In this document: piece by piece, positions 36,577 to 44,747 of the stretch
How the letters are laid out: every line of letters begins with the position of its first letter
How positions within the stretch are numbered: position 1 is the stretch's first letter
Origin: CALREJ01 sp964533375
Lineage (GTDB): Bacteria > Patescibacteriota > Gracilibacteria > Peribacterales > Peribacteraceae
Reading direction: 5' to 3'
DNA length: 64,000 nucleotides
Assembly (NCBI GenBank): GCA_964533375.1
Contig: CAZHLW010000002.1
Location: 1 to 64,000, forward strand
Notes under the pieces: generated by a model
Databases searched by the model: none
Told to the model about the DNA's origin: nothing
The model's input: only the letters and a program-made list of their open reading frames with translations
Position numbers and translations under genes: made by a program

Positions 36577-37617
36577 ATGCGACGTGGACGATATGCAGTT
36601 CTCTCTGCGGGTATTCTTCTGGGATTGATTCCTCTGGTTTCCTCTGCACAGAGCACCGCTGTCATTCCATGGCGTCCTGTCGCTGCTTTGGAATTGGAAC
36701 AGACCGTACGGCAGATTCTTGATCCCGATCATCAGTACACGCTGCATCTGTGGACTGTTGCCAAGGAACATGCAGCTCCTGCATCCCACGTGCGGATCGG
36801 GTATCAATCGCAAACGCCGCTTCCCATCCGCTACAGCCCCATTGGCGCATACGATGTGGATGTGCTTCTGGCCGTGCTGCCGCCTGCGGAGAACGGAGAC
36901 GTGACTATTCCGCTGGCTCCTTCGCCTGCGTGGAACGGATGGAGCGGGGGATTCACCATCCAGATCTACGGACTGGAAGAAGCTCCGCCGGTGATTGCGG
37001 GAGTGGAAACCCTGAATGATGCATCGTTTTTTGCACGCATCGGTTCGTACATCAGTCATCCATTCGCCCGCGAGTATCTGGATATTTCGTCCTCGAATTT
37101 TTTGCTCGGGTACCGCATGGGGGGCGTTGCACTTGGGATTATTTTGGGAGCGGTGATGATTGCCGGATGTAGTGTGTTGCTTCTGCGCGGCACAAAGCCC
37201 GTTACGGCACTGATCATGGTGACGCTGAGCGGCATACTGGTGTATCAGGTGCGCTTTTTAATAGATGAAGTGCACAATGCAATAGCGGATCTTTCCGAAT
37301 GGTCTGCGCATGAAACCTACAAGCAGATGGGTGATTCTTTTGCGATGGCGGCCTTTGTGAAAGAGCGGGCAGAAGACGAATCGCAGCCTGTTACGGTGGC
37401 GGATTGCGGACAGATGACCACGGCCATGCGCTACTACCTGTATCCGGTTCCCGTCGAACCCATCAGCACACAGACAGCTGCAACATTCGGCACACTCGCA
37501 GCTCCGTGGAAAGAGGTAAACGGCGTGCTCTATTGCGGCACGAGTGCATTCTCCGGAACGGTGCTGCACACTTTTGACGGCGGCGGCGCAGTTGTCCGTC
37601 TTTCCCCTGTGTACTGA
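36577..37617 (+). CDS. Exported/membrane hypothetical protein
   Basis: 346 aa from the ATG at 36577, which lies exactly 6 nt after TATAGT (36565-36570; -35 TTGCCC 16 nt further up), so leaderless. A signal peptide (RRGRYAVLSAGILLGLIPLVSSAQS) is followed by an extracytoplasmic domain, a central pair of membrane helices (residues about 185-230) and a second extracytoplasmic domain. I do not recognise a family. Its stop overlaps the ATG of the next membrane gene (TGATG), so the two products probably act together, perhaps in surface glycan assembly. Confidence 0.7.
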   Translation: MRRGRYAVLSAGILLGLIPLVSSAQSTAVIPWRPVAALELEQTVRQILDPDHQYTLHLWTVAKEHAAPASHVRIGYQSQTPLPIRYSPIGAYDVDVLLAVLPPAENGDVTIPLAPSPAWNGWSGGFTIQIYGLEEAPPVIAGVETLNDASFFARIGSYISHPFAREYLDISSSNFLLGYRMGGVALGIILGAVMIAGCSVLLLRGTKPVTALIMVTLSGILVYQVRFLIDEVHNAIADLSEWSAHETYKQMGDSFAMAAFVKERAEDESQPVTVADCGQMTTAMRYYLYPVPVEPISTQTAATFGTLAAPWKEVNGVLYCGTSAFSGTVLHTFDGGGAVVRLSPVY

Positions 37618-38960
37618 TGCTTTCCCTGCTCTCGCTCATCGTTGTTGCCAGTATCCTGACTGTGGAAGGGTATCTGTTTTGCAGCGTGTTGCTGCAGACA
37701 CGACACGACACTATTCTCCGATGGATGATGGGGTATCCGCTCGGCGCCCTCTTCAATGCCATCGTCTTTTTTGTGCTCCATACAGTGCGTATTCATTTTT
37801 CTGCGCTGTCGGTTTTTTCCCTTCACATAGCTATCCTTCTTGTACTTGGTCTTGTGCTGCTGCGGATAAGACGGACTCAGATACTGACACTCTCTCTATC
37901 CGTTGCAGCAGAAAAGCGCGTCCACCCCGCCCTTCTGATTGTTGCGGGAGTGATGGCTTTGCTGACTGTTCTCTGCAGCGCTCTCTATGCTCTCTTTATT
38001 CCGTCCTTCTACTGGGATATTTTTACGAACTGGGCCATGCAGTCGCATCAGTTTCTGGGGGCTGGAACTTTTCTGACGTCCGGTATTGCAAAGCCGCACT
38101 ATCCTATTTTGCTGCATAGTCTCCAGATGAGCGTGATGCTCATACCCGGATGGAGCGACACCCTCGCCAATACCGCCACGCTGCTCTTGTCGCTCACATC
38201 AATTGGATCACTCTTTTTGCTGCTCATGCGCATGGTGAACCGTTCCTGTGCCATCCTGACCACATCTGTGATGCTGATGATCCCGCTTGTGAGCGTGCAC
38301 CTGCAACAGGGATATGCCGATATTCATGCCGCAACCTCTCTCCTTCTTTCCGTCCTGCTTCTTGAACCTGCACTCCGAAGCAAAGACACGCGATTGATGC
38401 TGCTGTCTGGCGTGTTTTGCATTGCCGCAGCCTGGACCAAAATGGAAGGTTTTTATCTGGGCATACTGCCATGGCTGGGTGTTGTACTCTGGAATATGCG
38501 CACATCTTTCACCTGGCAATCAACAATGAGAGTGCTCGTGCCATTTGTCGTGCTTGCCGGATTGTGGCCGCTGCATCTAGTCCTAAACGGACTGCTTCTG
38601 ACCCCGAACGGCCTCACCATCGGCATACATCTGGCAGACGCACCGATGGTCTTCCGGAAACTCTTTGTGTTTGGGTCCTATGGTCTCCACTGGTATGCAA
38701 TTGTGCTGATTCTCTGTGTCACCTTCATCAAGAAACTCCGCTCTCCGCTTCCCATGCGGAGAATGATTCTGTGGGGCCTGTGTGTCACTGTTTTTCTGAT
38801 GGGTATTTACCTCTTCACCGATGACGTGATCTGGCTGCGCCAGCGCACGGCCTTCGGCCGCTCCATGCTCTTTCCGACATTGCTCCTGACACAGGCACTT
38901 TGTCTGCGGTTGTATGCTGCATGGGCTGGATCAAACGCATCTTCCGGAGAAATGCATTAA
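37617..38960 (+). CDS. Polytopic membrane protein, GT-C glycosyltransferase-like
   Basis: 447-aa protein with about 11 membrane segments. The large loop after the third or fourth helix has YWDIFTNWAMQSHQF and KPHYPILLHSLQ, a spacing similar to the acidic first-loop motif of GT-C transferases (ArnT/PMT). The C-terminal domain is short. It is translationally coupled to the preceding exported protein by a TGATG overlap. It may use a lipid-linked sugar donor, but the acceptor is unknown. It could also be a polymerase or flippase of surface glycans. Confidence 0.6.
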   Translation: MLSLLSLIVVASILTVEGYLFCSVLLQTRHDTILRWMMGYPLGALFNAIVFFVLHTVRIHFSALSVFSLHIAILLVLGLVLLRIRRTQILTLSLSVAAEKRVHPALLIVAGVMALLTVLCSALYALFIPSFYWDIFTNWAMQSHQFLGAGTFLTSGIAKPHYPILLHSLQMSVMLIPGWSDTLANTATLLLSLTSIGSLFLLLMRMVNRSCAILTTSVMLMIPLVSVHLQQGYADIHAATSLLLSVLLLEPALRSKDTRLMLLSGVFCIAAAWTKMEGFYLGILPWLGVVLWNMRTSFTWQSTMRVLVPFVVLAGLWPLHLVLNGLLLTPNGLTIGIHLADAPMVFRKLFVFGSYGLHWYAIVLILCVTFIKKLRSPLPMRRMILWGLCVTVFLMGIYLFTDDVIWLRQRTAFGRSMLFPTLLLTQALCLRLYAAWAGSNASSGEMH

Positions 38961-38989
38961 TTGACAGTCACTGAAGGGAGGCGGATAGT
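38961..38989 (+). promoter_or_regulatory. Candidate promoter of the STAS gene
   Basis: TTGACA (38961-38966), 17-nt spacer, GATAGT (38984-38989). The -10 is weak. Confidence 0.45.
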
Positions 38990-39057
38990 TTCGGCAGTGC
39001 AGAATTTTTCTGCTTTTGGAACTTTTGCCTGATCCTTCGAATTTGAAAGGGCTGGTT

Positions 39058-39399
39058 ATGGCGACTCTAGCAGTCCCGCGCACGAGAGGATTCACAGTCG
39101 AGCAACAGGGAAAGATGGCTCTCTTCTGTTTGAAAGGGCCGCTGACCTGCGAAAGTGATGCTGAGCCTTTACTCCTCGAATTGAGGGCATTCTTTGAGGA
39201 GGACTGGACGCTCTTTACCATCGACTTCTCAGAAGCCACACAGGTGACCGCCGAGGGCTTTCGGCAATTGCATGCGCTCAGAGATAATCTTCGCAAAGTT
39301 CCCGGAGGAACAGTGTGGGTTCGCGGCATGAATACCGGATTACGTGAAGACCTTGCAAAATCTAATCTGGATGCCGGTTTTGCATTTGACAACAACTAA
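39058..39399 (+). CDS. STAS-domain protein (anti-sigma factor antagonist-like)
   Basis: 113-aa single-domain STAS protein, from the ATG at 39058 with AAAGG 8 nt upstream. The fold pattern is typical: QGKMALFCLKGPLTCES (beta-beta), LFTIDFSEATQVTAEGFRQLHAL (the D-S/T region where antagonists are phosphorylated), then GTVWVRGMNTGLREDL. The usual phosphorylated Ser is replaced by a DFSEATQVTAEG context, so the regulatory residue is unclear. No anti-sigma kinase lies next to it. It may act in partner switching or as a scaffold. It is one of the few SD-bearing genes. Confidence 0.65.
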   Translation: MATLAVPRTRGFTVEQQGKMALFCLKGPLTCESDAEPLLLELRAFFEEDWTLFTIDFSEATQVTAEGFRQLHALRDNLRKVPGGTVWVRGMNTGLREDLAKSNLDAGFAFDNN

Positions 39400-39446
39400 C
39401 GCCTGGCCCCTCACATTACGAAAATGCACATGGATCAGACAACCTA

Positions 39447-39470
39447 GCCGGCCTCCTTCGGGAGGCTGGC
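39447..39470. terminator. Stable hairpin with UUCG loop between convergent genes
   Basis: GCCGGCCTCC-ttcg-GGAGGCTGGC with no T-run; probably a transcript-end stabiliser for the STAS gene or its convergent neighbour. Confidence 0.55.
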
Positions 39471-39494
39471 GTCTGAGAATGCATGAACTACTGC

Positions 39495-39752
39495 TTAGCG
39501 ACTGACTCCGCGGGATGACGCCTGGCTGTTTTTGCGTAATGCTTTGCGCAGTACTACCTGACTTGGCTTGGAAGAGACTGCCTTTTTGCGAAGCACCGGT
39601 GACGGCATCGATCCGTACATGGGAGTCGCAGCACCCTGGAGCGGGAGCATCTGGAAGCGCTCGACGGCGAAGAGTGTCGTCATGAGGAAGAGAGCGGTTC
39701 CGACAATGAGGGCGGTTGCGTATTTTTCTGTAAAAGGCGTGGAGGACTTCAT
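39495..39752 (-). CDS. Small single-pass membrane protein (85 aa)
   Basis: One transmembrane segment near the N-terminus (ATALIVGTALFLMTTLFAV, residues about 12-30), then a Pro/Met-rich stretch and a basic Lys/Arg/Ser tail (RKALRKNSQASSRG). No family recognised. It has a near-perfect promoter (TTGAAA-17-TATAAT) and a leader of about 21 nt with pyrimidine-rich CACTCACTCCACC before ATG. It stands alone between the STAS gene and the Cys-rich gene. Confidence 0.6.
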   Translation of the reverse strand: MKSSTPFTEKYATALIVGTALFLMTTLFAVERFQMLPLQGAATPMYGSMPSPVLRKKAVSSKPSQVVLRKALRKNSQASSRGVSR

Positions 39753-39779
39753 GGTGGAGTGAGTGTGAATGTTGTGTTT

Positions 39780-39808
39780 ATTATACGGTAAAATGCCCTA
39801 TTTTTCAA
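39780..39808 (-). promoter_or_regulatory. Promoter of the 85-aa membrane protein
   Basis: TTGAAA (39803-39808), 17-nt spacer, perfect TATAAT (39780-39785) on the minus strand. Confidence 0.75.
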
Positions 39809-41485
39809 TTACGAGGAGAATTCCGCTTCGTACACGTCTTTATCCCATACAACCCACGGAGCATCCGGAGGAATAACGGTGAGAATCGGTTTGCCGGTCT
39901 TGGCACACTGGCGTTCGTAGAGTGTCATGCCACCGAGTTTTTTAGCGCGCTCGCGCATGCGTTCAATGTAGGTGGTGCGGGGGAGCGGCGCGTTTAGCGC
40001 GACATACTGCTTCACTTCCAGCGGCGTAATACTAAAGGCCTTTCCGCTCTGCACGCTTTTCACAACGATGGCAGCGGTCACAGGAGTAGCAATGTCCGGC
40101 AAGGCAGATGCCTCGATAGCGGTCGCAATGTCCGGAGCTTCATCCGGTGTCCACCGGAGGCCTCCACCCTCTATCTGTTCTTTGGTGAAGGGGAAATAGC
40201 GCTGTGCAAACGTATGATTGTAGGGAGTGGGGGATGACTGGATGGGAAAAAACTCTCCCCACTCGCCTGCAGATTGCATCTGCGCAATGATCTGCGGAAC
40301 CAGTACTCCGTACTCCTCTTTCGTGTACTGCTTATTCAGAATGCAGTACTGCTTTTTGCAGAGCCCCACACACCCGAAACAATCCGTACATCCCACGCAG
40401 TAACTACTGTAGAAAAGATCGCTGCAACCATCGTAGCTGTAATAGCAGAAGGCAGAGCGCACAAACCTGTTGCCGCAACGCGCGCTTTCATACACCAGTT
40501 CCACCTGATCACCATACGTCGTAAAATCATAGGAATTTTTCACGCCGTCGACCGCCAGAGCGCAGTAGCGCAGGTCTTCTCCGTTGCGGATGAAATACGA
40601 GTCGTGAACGTTTTTACATTCAAACAAATAATTTCCGGAGACATGCTCCACCATGTTCATCACGGCATGCGGGCGTGGCTGTGCCAGCCAGAATTCCATG
40701 GCTTTCTGACGCCATTCTTCGCGTGTCTGAAAAGACGCCATATTCATACCCTGCATGAATGCGTCATACTGTTCTTTTGTGTGCTGCACATTGAATATCT
40801 GATACTGCGCATGCCGCAGGTTCACGCAACCGAAACACGAGGTGCAGGAGCGGCAGTTCAGTAAGAAAAAGCTGTCCGTGCAGTCGGCGCATTCCTGTGA
40901 TTCCTGCAGGTTGTAACAGTGATTGCACGCCACGCAGTTGTAACACCGCTCGGATGTACCGACATCGTAGCAATCCATACAGCCGACCGATCCCACGACA
41001 CGTTCGCAGGAGGTACAATTTTCGGAACGCCGCGTATTGAAACACAGATAACAATGCTTATTTTCCGATACATTATTGCAGTAATCACAGTCTTCGTTTT
41101 TAAGAACCATCAGCGCAAAATGCGGCACCGTATTCTGCAGTTCCTGATACTGCTCAAAAAACGGTCGTGCTGCGTCATAGTCTCTTCCATAATCCACCGC
41201 GCTCCATGCATCGCTCCACCAATAGTCATTTTCATAGACCGGAAAAGGAACATTTTCCGGAAACATGGAAAATATACGCTTGCCTGAGATGGAAGAAGTG
41301 CGCGTGTAGACAGTGATCTGATTGATAAATGCCAGACGGCGCTGGAGGCGGCAGGTGGGACAGAAGGTCGGTGCGGGGATCTGATATTTTTGTCCTGCAA
41401 AGATCGGCGATACGGAATCGTAAAACACAAGATCGGCATCGGTAATCTCGAACGTATTCTGGCAATTCTGGCAGGTTTGCTGCAT
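39809..41485 (-). CDS. Large cysteine-rich repeat protein of CPR type
   Basis: 558 aa from the ATG at 41485, chosen because TATGCT lies 7 nt upstream. The N-terminus has a zinc-ribbon-like pair of Cys pairs (CQNCQNTFEITDADLVFY, then FCPTCRLQRRLAF). The middle (residues about 130-380) has more than 30 Cys in CxxC and Y-C-x(5-8)-C spacing, with two related blocks, CFGCVNLRHAQYQIFN and CFGCVGLCKKQYCILN, each followed by a YTKE(E/Q)Y sequence. That is a Cys/Tyr solenoid-like repeat. The C-terminal part has KTGKPILTVIPPD. I associate this family with CPR genomes, but its function is unknown. No signal peptide. Confidence 0.75.
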   Translation of the reverse strand: MQQTCQNCQNTFEITDADLVFYDSVSPIFAGQKYQIPAPTFCPTCRLQRRLAFINQITVYTRTSSISGKRIFSMFPENVPFPVYENDYWWSDAWSAVDYGRDYDAARPFFEQYQELQNTVPHFALMVLKNEDCDYCNNVSENKHCYLCFNTRRSENCTSCERVVGSVGCMDCYDVGTSERCYNCVACNHCYNLQESQECADCTDSFFLLNCRSCTSCFGCVNLRHAQYQIFNVQHTKEQYDAFMQGMNMASFQTREEWRQKAMEFWLAQPRPHAVMNMVEHVSGNYLFECKNVHDSYFIRNGEDLRYCALAVDGVKNSYDFTTYGDQVELVYESARCGNRFVRSAFCYYSYDGCSDLFYSSYCVGCTDCFGCVGLCKKQYCILNKQYTKEEYGVLVPQIIAQMQSAGEWGEFFPIQSSPTPYNHTFAQRYFPFTKEQIEGGGLRWTPDEAPDIATAIEASALPDIATPVTAAIVVKSVQSGKAFSITPLEVKQYVALNAPLPRTTYIERMRERAKKLGGMTLYERQCAKTGKPILTVIPPDAPWVVWDKDVYEAEFSS

Positions 41486-41525
41486 GAGATGGAGCATAGC
41501 ACAGTGAACCACGGAAAGAGTGTAT

Positions 41526-41554
41526 TTGCTTAAATAGTATTAATATGTTATTAT
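41526..41554 (+). promoter_or_regulatory. Promoter of the 44-aa membrane peptide
   Basis: TTGCTT (41526-41531), 17-nt spacer, TATTAT (41549-41554); predicted leader about 8 nt (ATCTTCCT). Confidence 0.65.
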
Positions 41555-41568
41555 ATTAGTATCTTCCT

Positions 41569-41703
41569 ATGAACACACAAACCCCCCGCAAACAGGTCTC
41601 TATCCGCTCTCTGCAGCACGAAATACTCGTTGCGGGCATACTGTGGGTTATTTTTGCCGCCATCTGCGTTCTGGCAGCCAATGCGTGGGCTGCGGGTGTT
41701 TAA
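41569..41703 (+). CDS. Small single-pass membrane protein (44 aa)
   Basis: A 45-codon ORF starting ATG AAC ACA CAA. It has a basic polar N-terminus (TPRKQVSIRSLQHE), then one hydrophobic helix (ILVAGILWVIFAAICVLAA), and ends NAWAAGV. The positive-inside rule places the N-terminus in the cytoplasm. A consensus-like promoter sits immediately upstream and leaves only about 8 nt of leader, supporting expression. Not recognised. It precedes tRNA-Asp by about 120 nt. Confidence 0.6.
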   Translation: MNTQTPRKQVSIRSLQHEILVAGILWVIFAAICVLAANAWAAGV

Positions 41704-41825
41704 ACCGATTCTCTGATGATTTGATATTGCGGCAGCGCAGAGCTGCTGATAGTGTTTCCGGGCTCTGACAAAGCAGGTGACGCGCTTTTTGTCGTCCGGA
41801 GATCACCTTCACACGTTTACATCAT

Positions 41826-41902
41826 GGTTCCGTAGCTCAATTGGTTAGAGCGCTTCCCTGTCACGGAAGAGGTCGCGGGTTCGAGTCCCGTCGGGACCGC
41901 CA
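41826..41902 (+). tRNA. tRNA-Asp (GTC)
   Basis: Complete cloverleaf: acceptor GGTTCCG/CGGGACC with discriminator G and encoded CCA, D-arm AGCTCAATTGGTTAGAGC, anticodon stem CTTCC/GGAAG with loop CTGTCAC (anticodon GTC), T-arm GCGGGTTCGAGTCCCGT. Confidence 0.97.
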
Positions 41903-41956
41903 TGAACCACTCGCCTGCGGGCTCGGGTACATGGCTAGCCACCTTCCAGGTTTTTT

Positions 41957-42349
41957 ATGGCTCCAAAAAAAGTAGTGCTGACCAGTGCAAAGCCCGAAGA
42001 GCTTTCGCGCATCTATAGACATTTAAATATCGGATTTCTTCTGAAATTACTCGTCGTTGCAGCTCGATTTTCATTTGTAAAACAAATGCCTGTTGCACAG
42101 GTATCACTGTCGCTCGCAGTTTTCTTAGTCATCGCATCACTTGCAGCCACGATCTATCTTTGCTGGTCCGTCTACAAAGCAGGACGTTTGCTCGGCTTTT
42201 CACTGCCTGTCTGCATTATCACAATTATTGTTGCCTTCTTTATTCCGCTTGTGCTCTTTGTAATGATCATCAGTGCAGATATTCGTTTGGCAAAGGCTCT
42301 GCGGGCCAGCGGATGGAAAATGACATTGATTAGCGCTAAACCTAAGTAA
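41957..42349 (+). CDS. Small membrane protein (130 aa)
   Basis: Three hydrophobic segments (residues about 26-36, 45-72 and 80-105) with charged ends; no family recognised. The N-terminal KKVVLTSAKPEE and C-terminal MTLISAKPK share an S-A-K-P word, which may be coincidence. It begins 55 nt after tRNA-Asp and could be co-transcribed with it. The ATG is preceded by CACCTTCCAGGTTTTTT without an SD. Confidence 0.55.
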   Translation: MAPKKVVLTSAKPEELSRIYRHLNIGFLLKLLVVAARFSFVKQMPVAQVSLSLAVFLVIASLAATIYLCWSVYKAGRLLGFSLPVCIITIIVAFFIPLVLFVMIISADIRLAKALRASGWKMTLISAKPK

Positions 42350-42352
42350 AAA

Positions 42353-42748
42353 CTACCTTAAGAGCGGCAAATCCCCGGCAAAGTTTGTGACCGCTTTATC
42401 TTCCCCAATCACGCCGATTCCGGTGATGGTCAGGTCTTCGATATTCTTTCCTTCGACTCGTGTAACGTATTCTTCGTAACTATTGGTCGATTGAGCCTCG
42501 CGCGTGAAGATCATGGTTTTCAGATTATTTGCCTTCGCACGTTCCAGAAGTTCGGTGAAATTCTTGTGGCCTCTTTTCAGAATGGGGATGCCTATTTTGG
42601 TGATCTGGATAAAGTGGCAATCGGCACCATCAATCGCGCGGCCAAGCGCATCGGGTTCGTCTTTGAAAATGCCTGTGGTAATACAAGCTGCTGCATTTGC
42701 GAGGAGACCGGCGGGAAGAGTTTCGTCCAGGACGATGGCGGCTTTCAT
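42353..42748 (-). CDS. DUF2000 family protein
   Basis: 131-aa protein of the DUF2000 (PTH2-like fold) family: KAAIVLDETLPAGLLANAAACITTG at the N-terminus, a central K-RGHKNFTELLERAK helix and a hydrophobic C-terminal strand (LTITGIGVIGE). The family resembles peptidyl-tRNA hydrolase 2, but its own activity is unknown to me. TAGAAT (42755-42760) lies exactly 6 nt before the ATG, with TTGTTG 16 nt further up, so the transcript should be leaderless. It is convergent with the 130-aa membrane protein gene (3 nt apart). Confidence 0.75.
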   Translation of the reverse strand: MKAAIVLDETLPAGLLANAAACITTGIFKDEPDALGRAIDGADCHFIQITKIGIPILKRGHKNFTELLERAKANNLKTMIFTREAQSTNSYEEYVTRVEGKNIEDLTITGIGVIGEDKAVTNFAGDLPLLR

Positions 42749-42764
42749 GAGCCGATTCTAGATG

Positions 42765-43775
42765 CTATTTCAAATACAACAACGGATTCTTCTTCTCTCC
42801 CTTCACCATCACCTCAAAGTGCACGTGAATACCGGTAGCTCCGTAGACGCGGCCGCTGTTTCCCATGGCTGCAACGTTCTGGCCGCGGGTGACGGTGTCG
42901 CCCTTCTTCACATAGAGTTCTTTGCTGTGGCCGTAGAGCGTGACAAGGCCGTTGCCGTGGTCGATTTCGATGACGTTGCCGTAGCCGCCGTTCCAGCCGT
43001 AATCGGCGCGGATGACGGTGCCTGCTTCTGCAGCGTAAATGGGACCGCCGCCTTTTTCCTGAATGTCGACCGCGTAGTGACCCGGGCGGAAGTACTGCGT
43101 GTAGGAACACTTCTCACACGGCATTTGGAGAATGGTTGTGGTGGATGCTGCCGCTGCTCCGGCGGAGCCCTTGGGTACGACAGGTTTTGCGGGGGTAGGG
43201 GTTCCGGGCTTGGGTGTGGTGGCAACAGTGGTGGGCTTTGCGACAATTGGCTTGCCGCCGGGGATAATAAGTTCCTGGCCCGCCAGAATGAAGCCGCCTT
43301 CAATGTTGTTCTGGCTGGCAATATCTGCAGCAGGAATGCTGTAGAGCTCCGCAATACGGTTGAGCGTCTGGCCGCGGGTAACAGTGTGGAGCACGCCATC
43401 CACAGGTAGAATGACGAGTTCCTGTCCGGGTTTCAGCTGCGCGTTTGCCGCCATGCCGTTTGCATTGCGGATAGTGTCTGCTGTGATGTTGTACTTGGCG
43501 GCAATTTTTTCCAGGCTGTCGCCGCTCTGCACGGTGTAGAGGAGCCCCTGCGCGTAGGCGCGGCGCGAACCCTGTTCCGTGAGGGAACTGGATTTCATGA
43601 GGAAGCCGTCTTCCACCAAGAGGTACTGCTGATTGTTGACCGCGAGATCTGCGCCGCTTTGCGCGAGCGCTTCTTTGGGAATGTAGGGCGGCATGAGGGC
43701 GCCGATCAGAAAGACAACGACACACGCAATGCGAACGCGTAAGGAAAGCCAGCGGCGGAGCGGCGTGTGGAGCAT
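42765..43775 (-). CDS. M23 metallopeptidase with two LysM domains
   Basis: 336-aa envelope protein. N-terminal signal/anchor (VRIACVVVFLIGALMPP), two LysM peptidoglycan-binding domains (YTVQSGDSLEKIAAKYN and HTVTRGQTLNRIAELYS), a Pro/Thr/Ala linker and a C-terminal M23 endopeptidase domain. The zinc ligands are visible in GHYAVDIQ (H and D) and HVHFEV. It should cut cross-bridges in the wall or activate amidases during growth and division. Its ATG overlaps the stop of the D,D-carboxypeptidase gene (TGATG), so the two are translationally coupled. Confidence 0.93.
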   Translation of the reverse strand: MLHTPLRRWLSLRVRIACVVVFLIGALMPPYIPKEALAQSGADLAVNNQQYLLVEDGFLMKSSSLTEQGSRRAYAQGLLYTVQSGDSLEKIAAKYNITADTIRNANGMAANAQLKPGQELVILPVDGVLHTVTRGQTLNRIAELYSIPAADIASQNNIEGGFILAGQELIIPGGKPIVAKPTTVATTPKPGTPTPAKPVVPKGSAGAAAASTTTILQMPCEKCSYTQYFRPGHYAVDIQEKGGGPIYAAEAGTVIRADYGWNGGYGNVIEIDHGNGLVTLYGHSKELYVKKGDTVTRGQNVAAMGNSGRVYGATGIHVHFEVMVKGEKKNPLLYLK

Positions 43776-44650
43776 CAGCGGGCTTCGGATTTCAGGGCAG
43801 TGACGATGGCGCGCATATCACGATAGCGGTCTTCGGAGTGGAGGAGAACCGCCACATAGCGGCGCCCGTTTACTTCCACAATGGAGAGCAGGCACTGGCC
43901 GGCGGCATCGGTGGTTCCGGTTTTTCCGGCGATGACGAAACTGTCTTCGTGCAGAAGTTCGTGTGTGTGGCTCAGGAGCATCGAGAAGTTGTTTGCGCTT
44001 TTGATCTGCATTTCGGGAACACTCATGCGGGCACGGATGTCCTGATACCGCAGCACATACGTTGCAAGCCAGGCGAGATCGCGCGGGGTGGAGTCCTGGA
44101 GCGGGGCATCCAGACCGATGGGGTTGTCGTACGATGTGGATTTCAGACCAAGCGATTTGGCACGGGCGTTCATTACTTTTGCAAATTCGGCAACAGTCCC
44201 GCTGTGGAATTTTGCGAGGGTGACTGCGGCATCGTTGGAAGAACTGATGAGCATGGCAGACAGGAGATCGCCGACGGTAAAGACATCGCCAGGCGGCAGG
44301 TGATCGTAATCGTTCCCCACTGTTTTCAGGATATCCATGGGCACCGTCACCTGTTCGTCGAGCGTGTGCTCTTCGACAATGATGAGCGCTGTCATCAGCT
44401 TGGTGAGACTGGCCATCGGGCGCAACACATCCGCATTGCGTTCAAAAATACTCTGGCCGCTTTCGAGGTCCGTAATGATGATGCCAGACGCCGTGACAGG
44501 ATCCAGCGCGACCCGGAGGACAGCTTTTGCCTCGATACCTATCGCCGGTGGGGCGACGGTCAGTTCACGGGTGAGTGGTCGGATATTTGCTTCGAGTCCC
44601 CACACCGGAATCATTCCCATCAGCAACACCGAAAGAAGTGGTCCGTACAT
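43775..44650 (-). CDS. D-alanyl-D-alanine carboxypeptidase (peptidase S11)
   Basis: 291-aa low-molecular-weight penicillin-binding protein that trims the terminal D-Ala of peptidoglycan stem peptides. The three active-site motifs are present: SLTK (S81, K84), SSN (137-139) and KTGT near residue 237. An N-terminal hydrophobic segment directs export. TAGAAT (44657-44662) lies exactly 6 nt upstream of the ATG, predicting a leaderless mRNA. It forms an operon with the LysM-M23 gene. A C-terminal amphipathic anchor typical of DacA is not obvious. Confidence 0.93.
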   Translation of the reverse strand: MYGPLLSVLLMGMIPVWGLEANIRPLTRELTVAPPAIGIEAKAVLRVALDPVTASGIIITDLESGQSIFERNADVLRPMASLTKLMTALIIVEEHTLDEQVTVPMDILKTVGNDYDHLPPGDVFTVGDLLSAMLISSSNDAAVTLAKFHSGTVAEFAKVMNARAKSLGLKSTSYDNPIGLDAPLQDSTPRDLAWLATYVLRYQDIRARMSVPEMQIKSANNFSMLLSHTHELLHEDSFVIAGKTGTTDAAGQCLLSIVEVNGRRYVAVLLHSEDRYRDMRAIVTALKSEAR

Positions 44651-44747
44651 TGTCAGATTCTAGCAATGAGAAGGGCTGATTCAAACCACCAATGCCAAGT
44701 TTTCTTTCATAAAAATTTTGCACCCGCAAGCGTTTTGACTGGAACTT

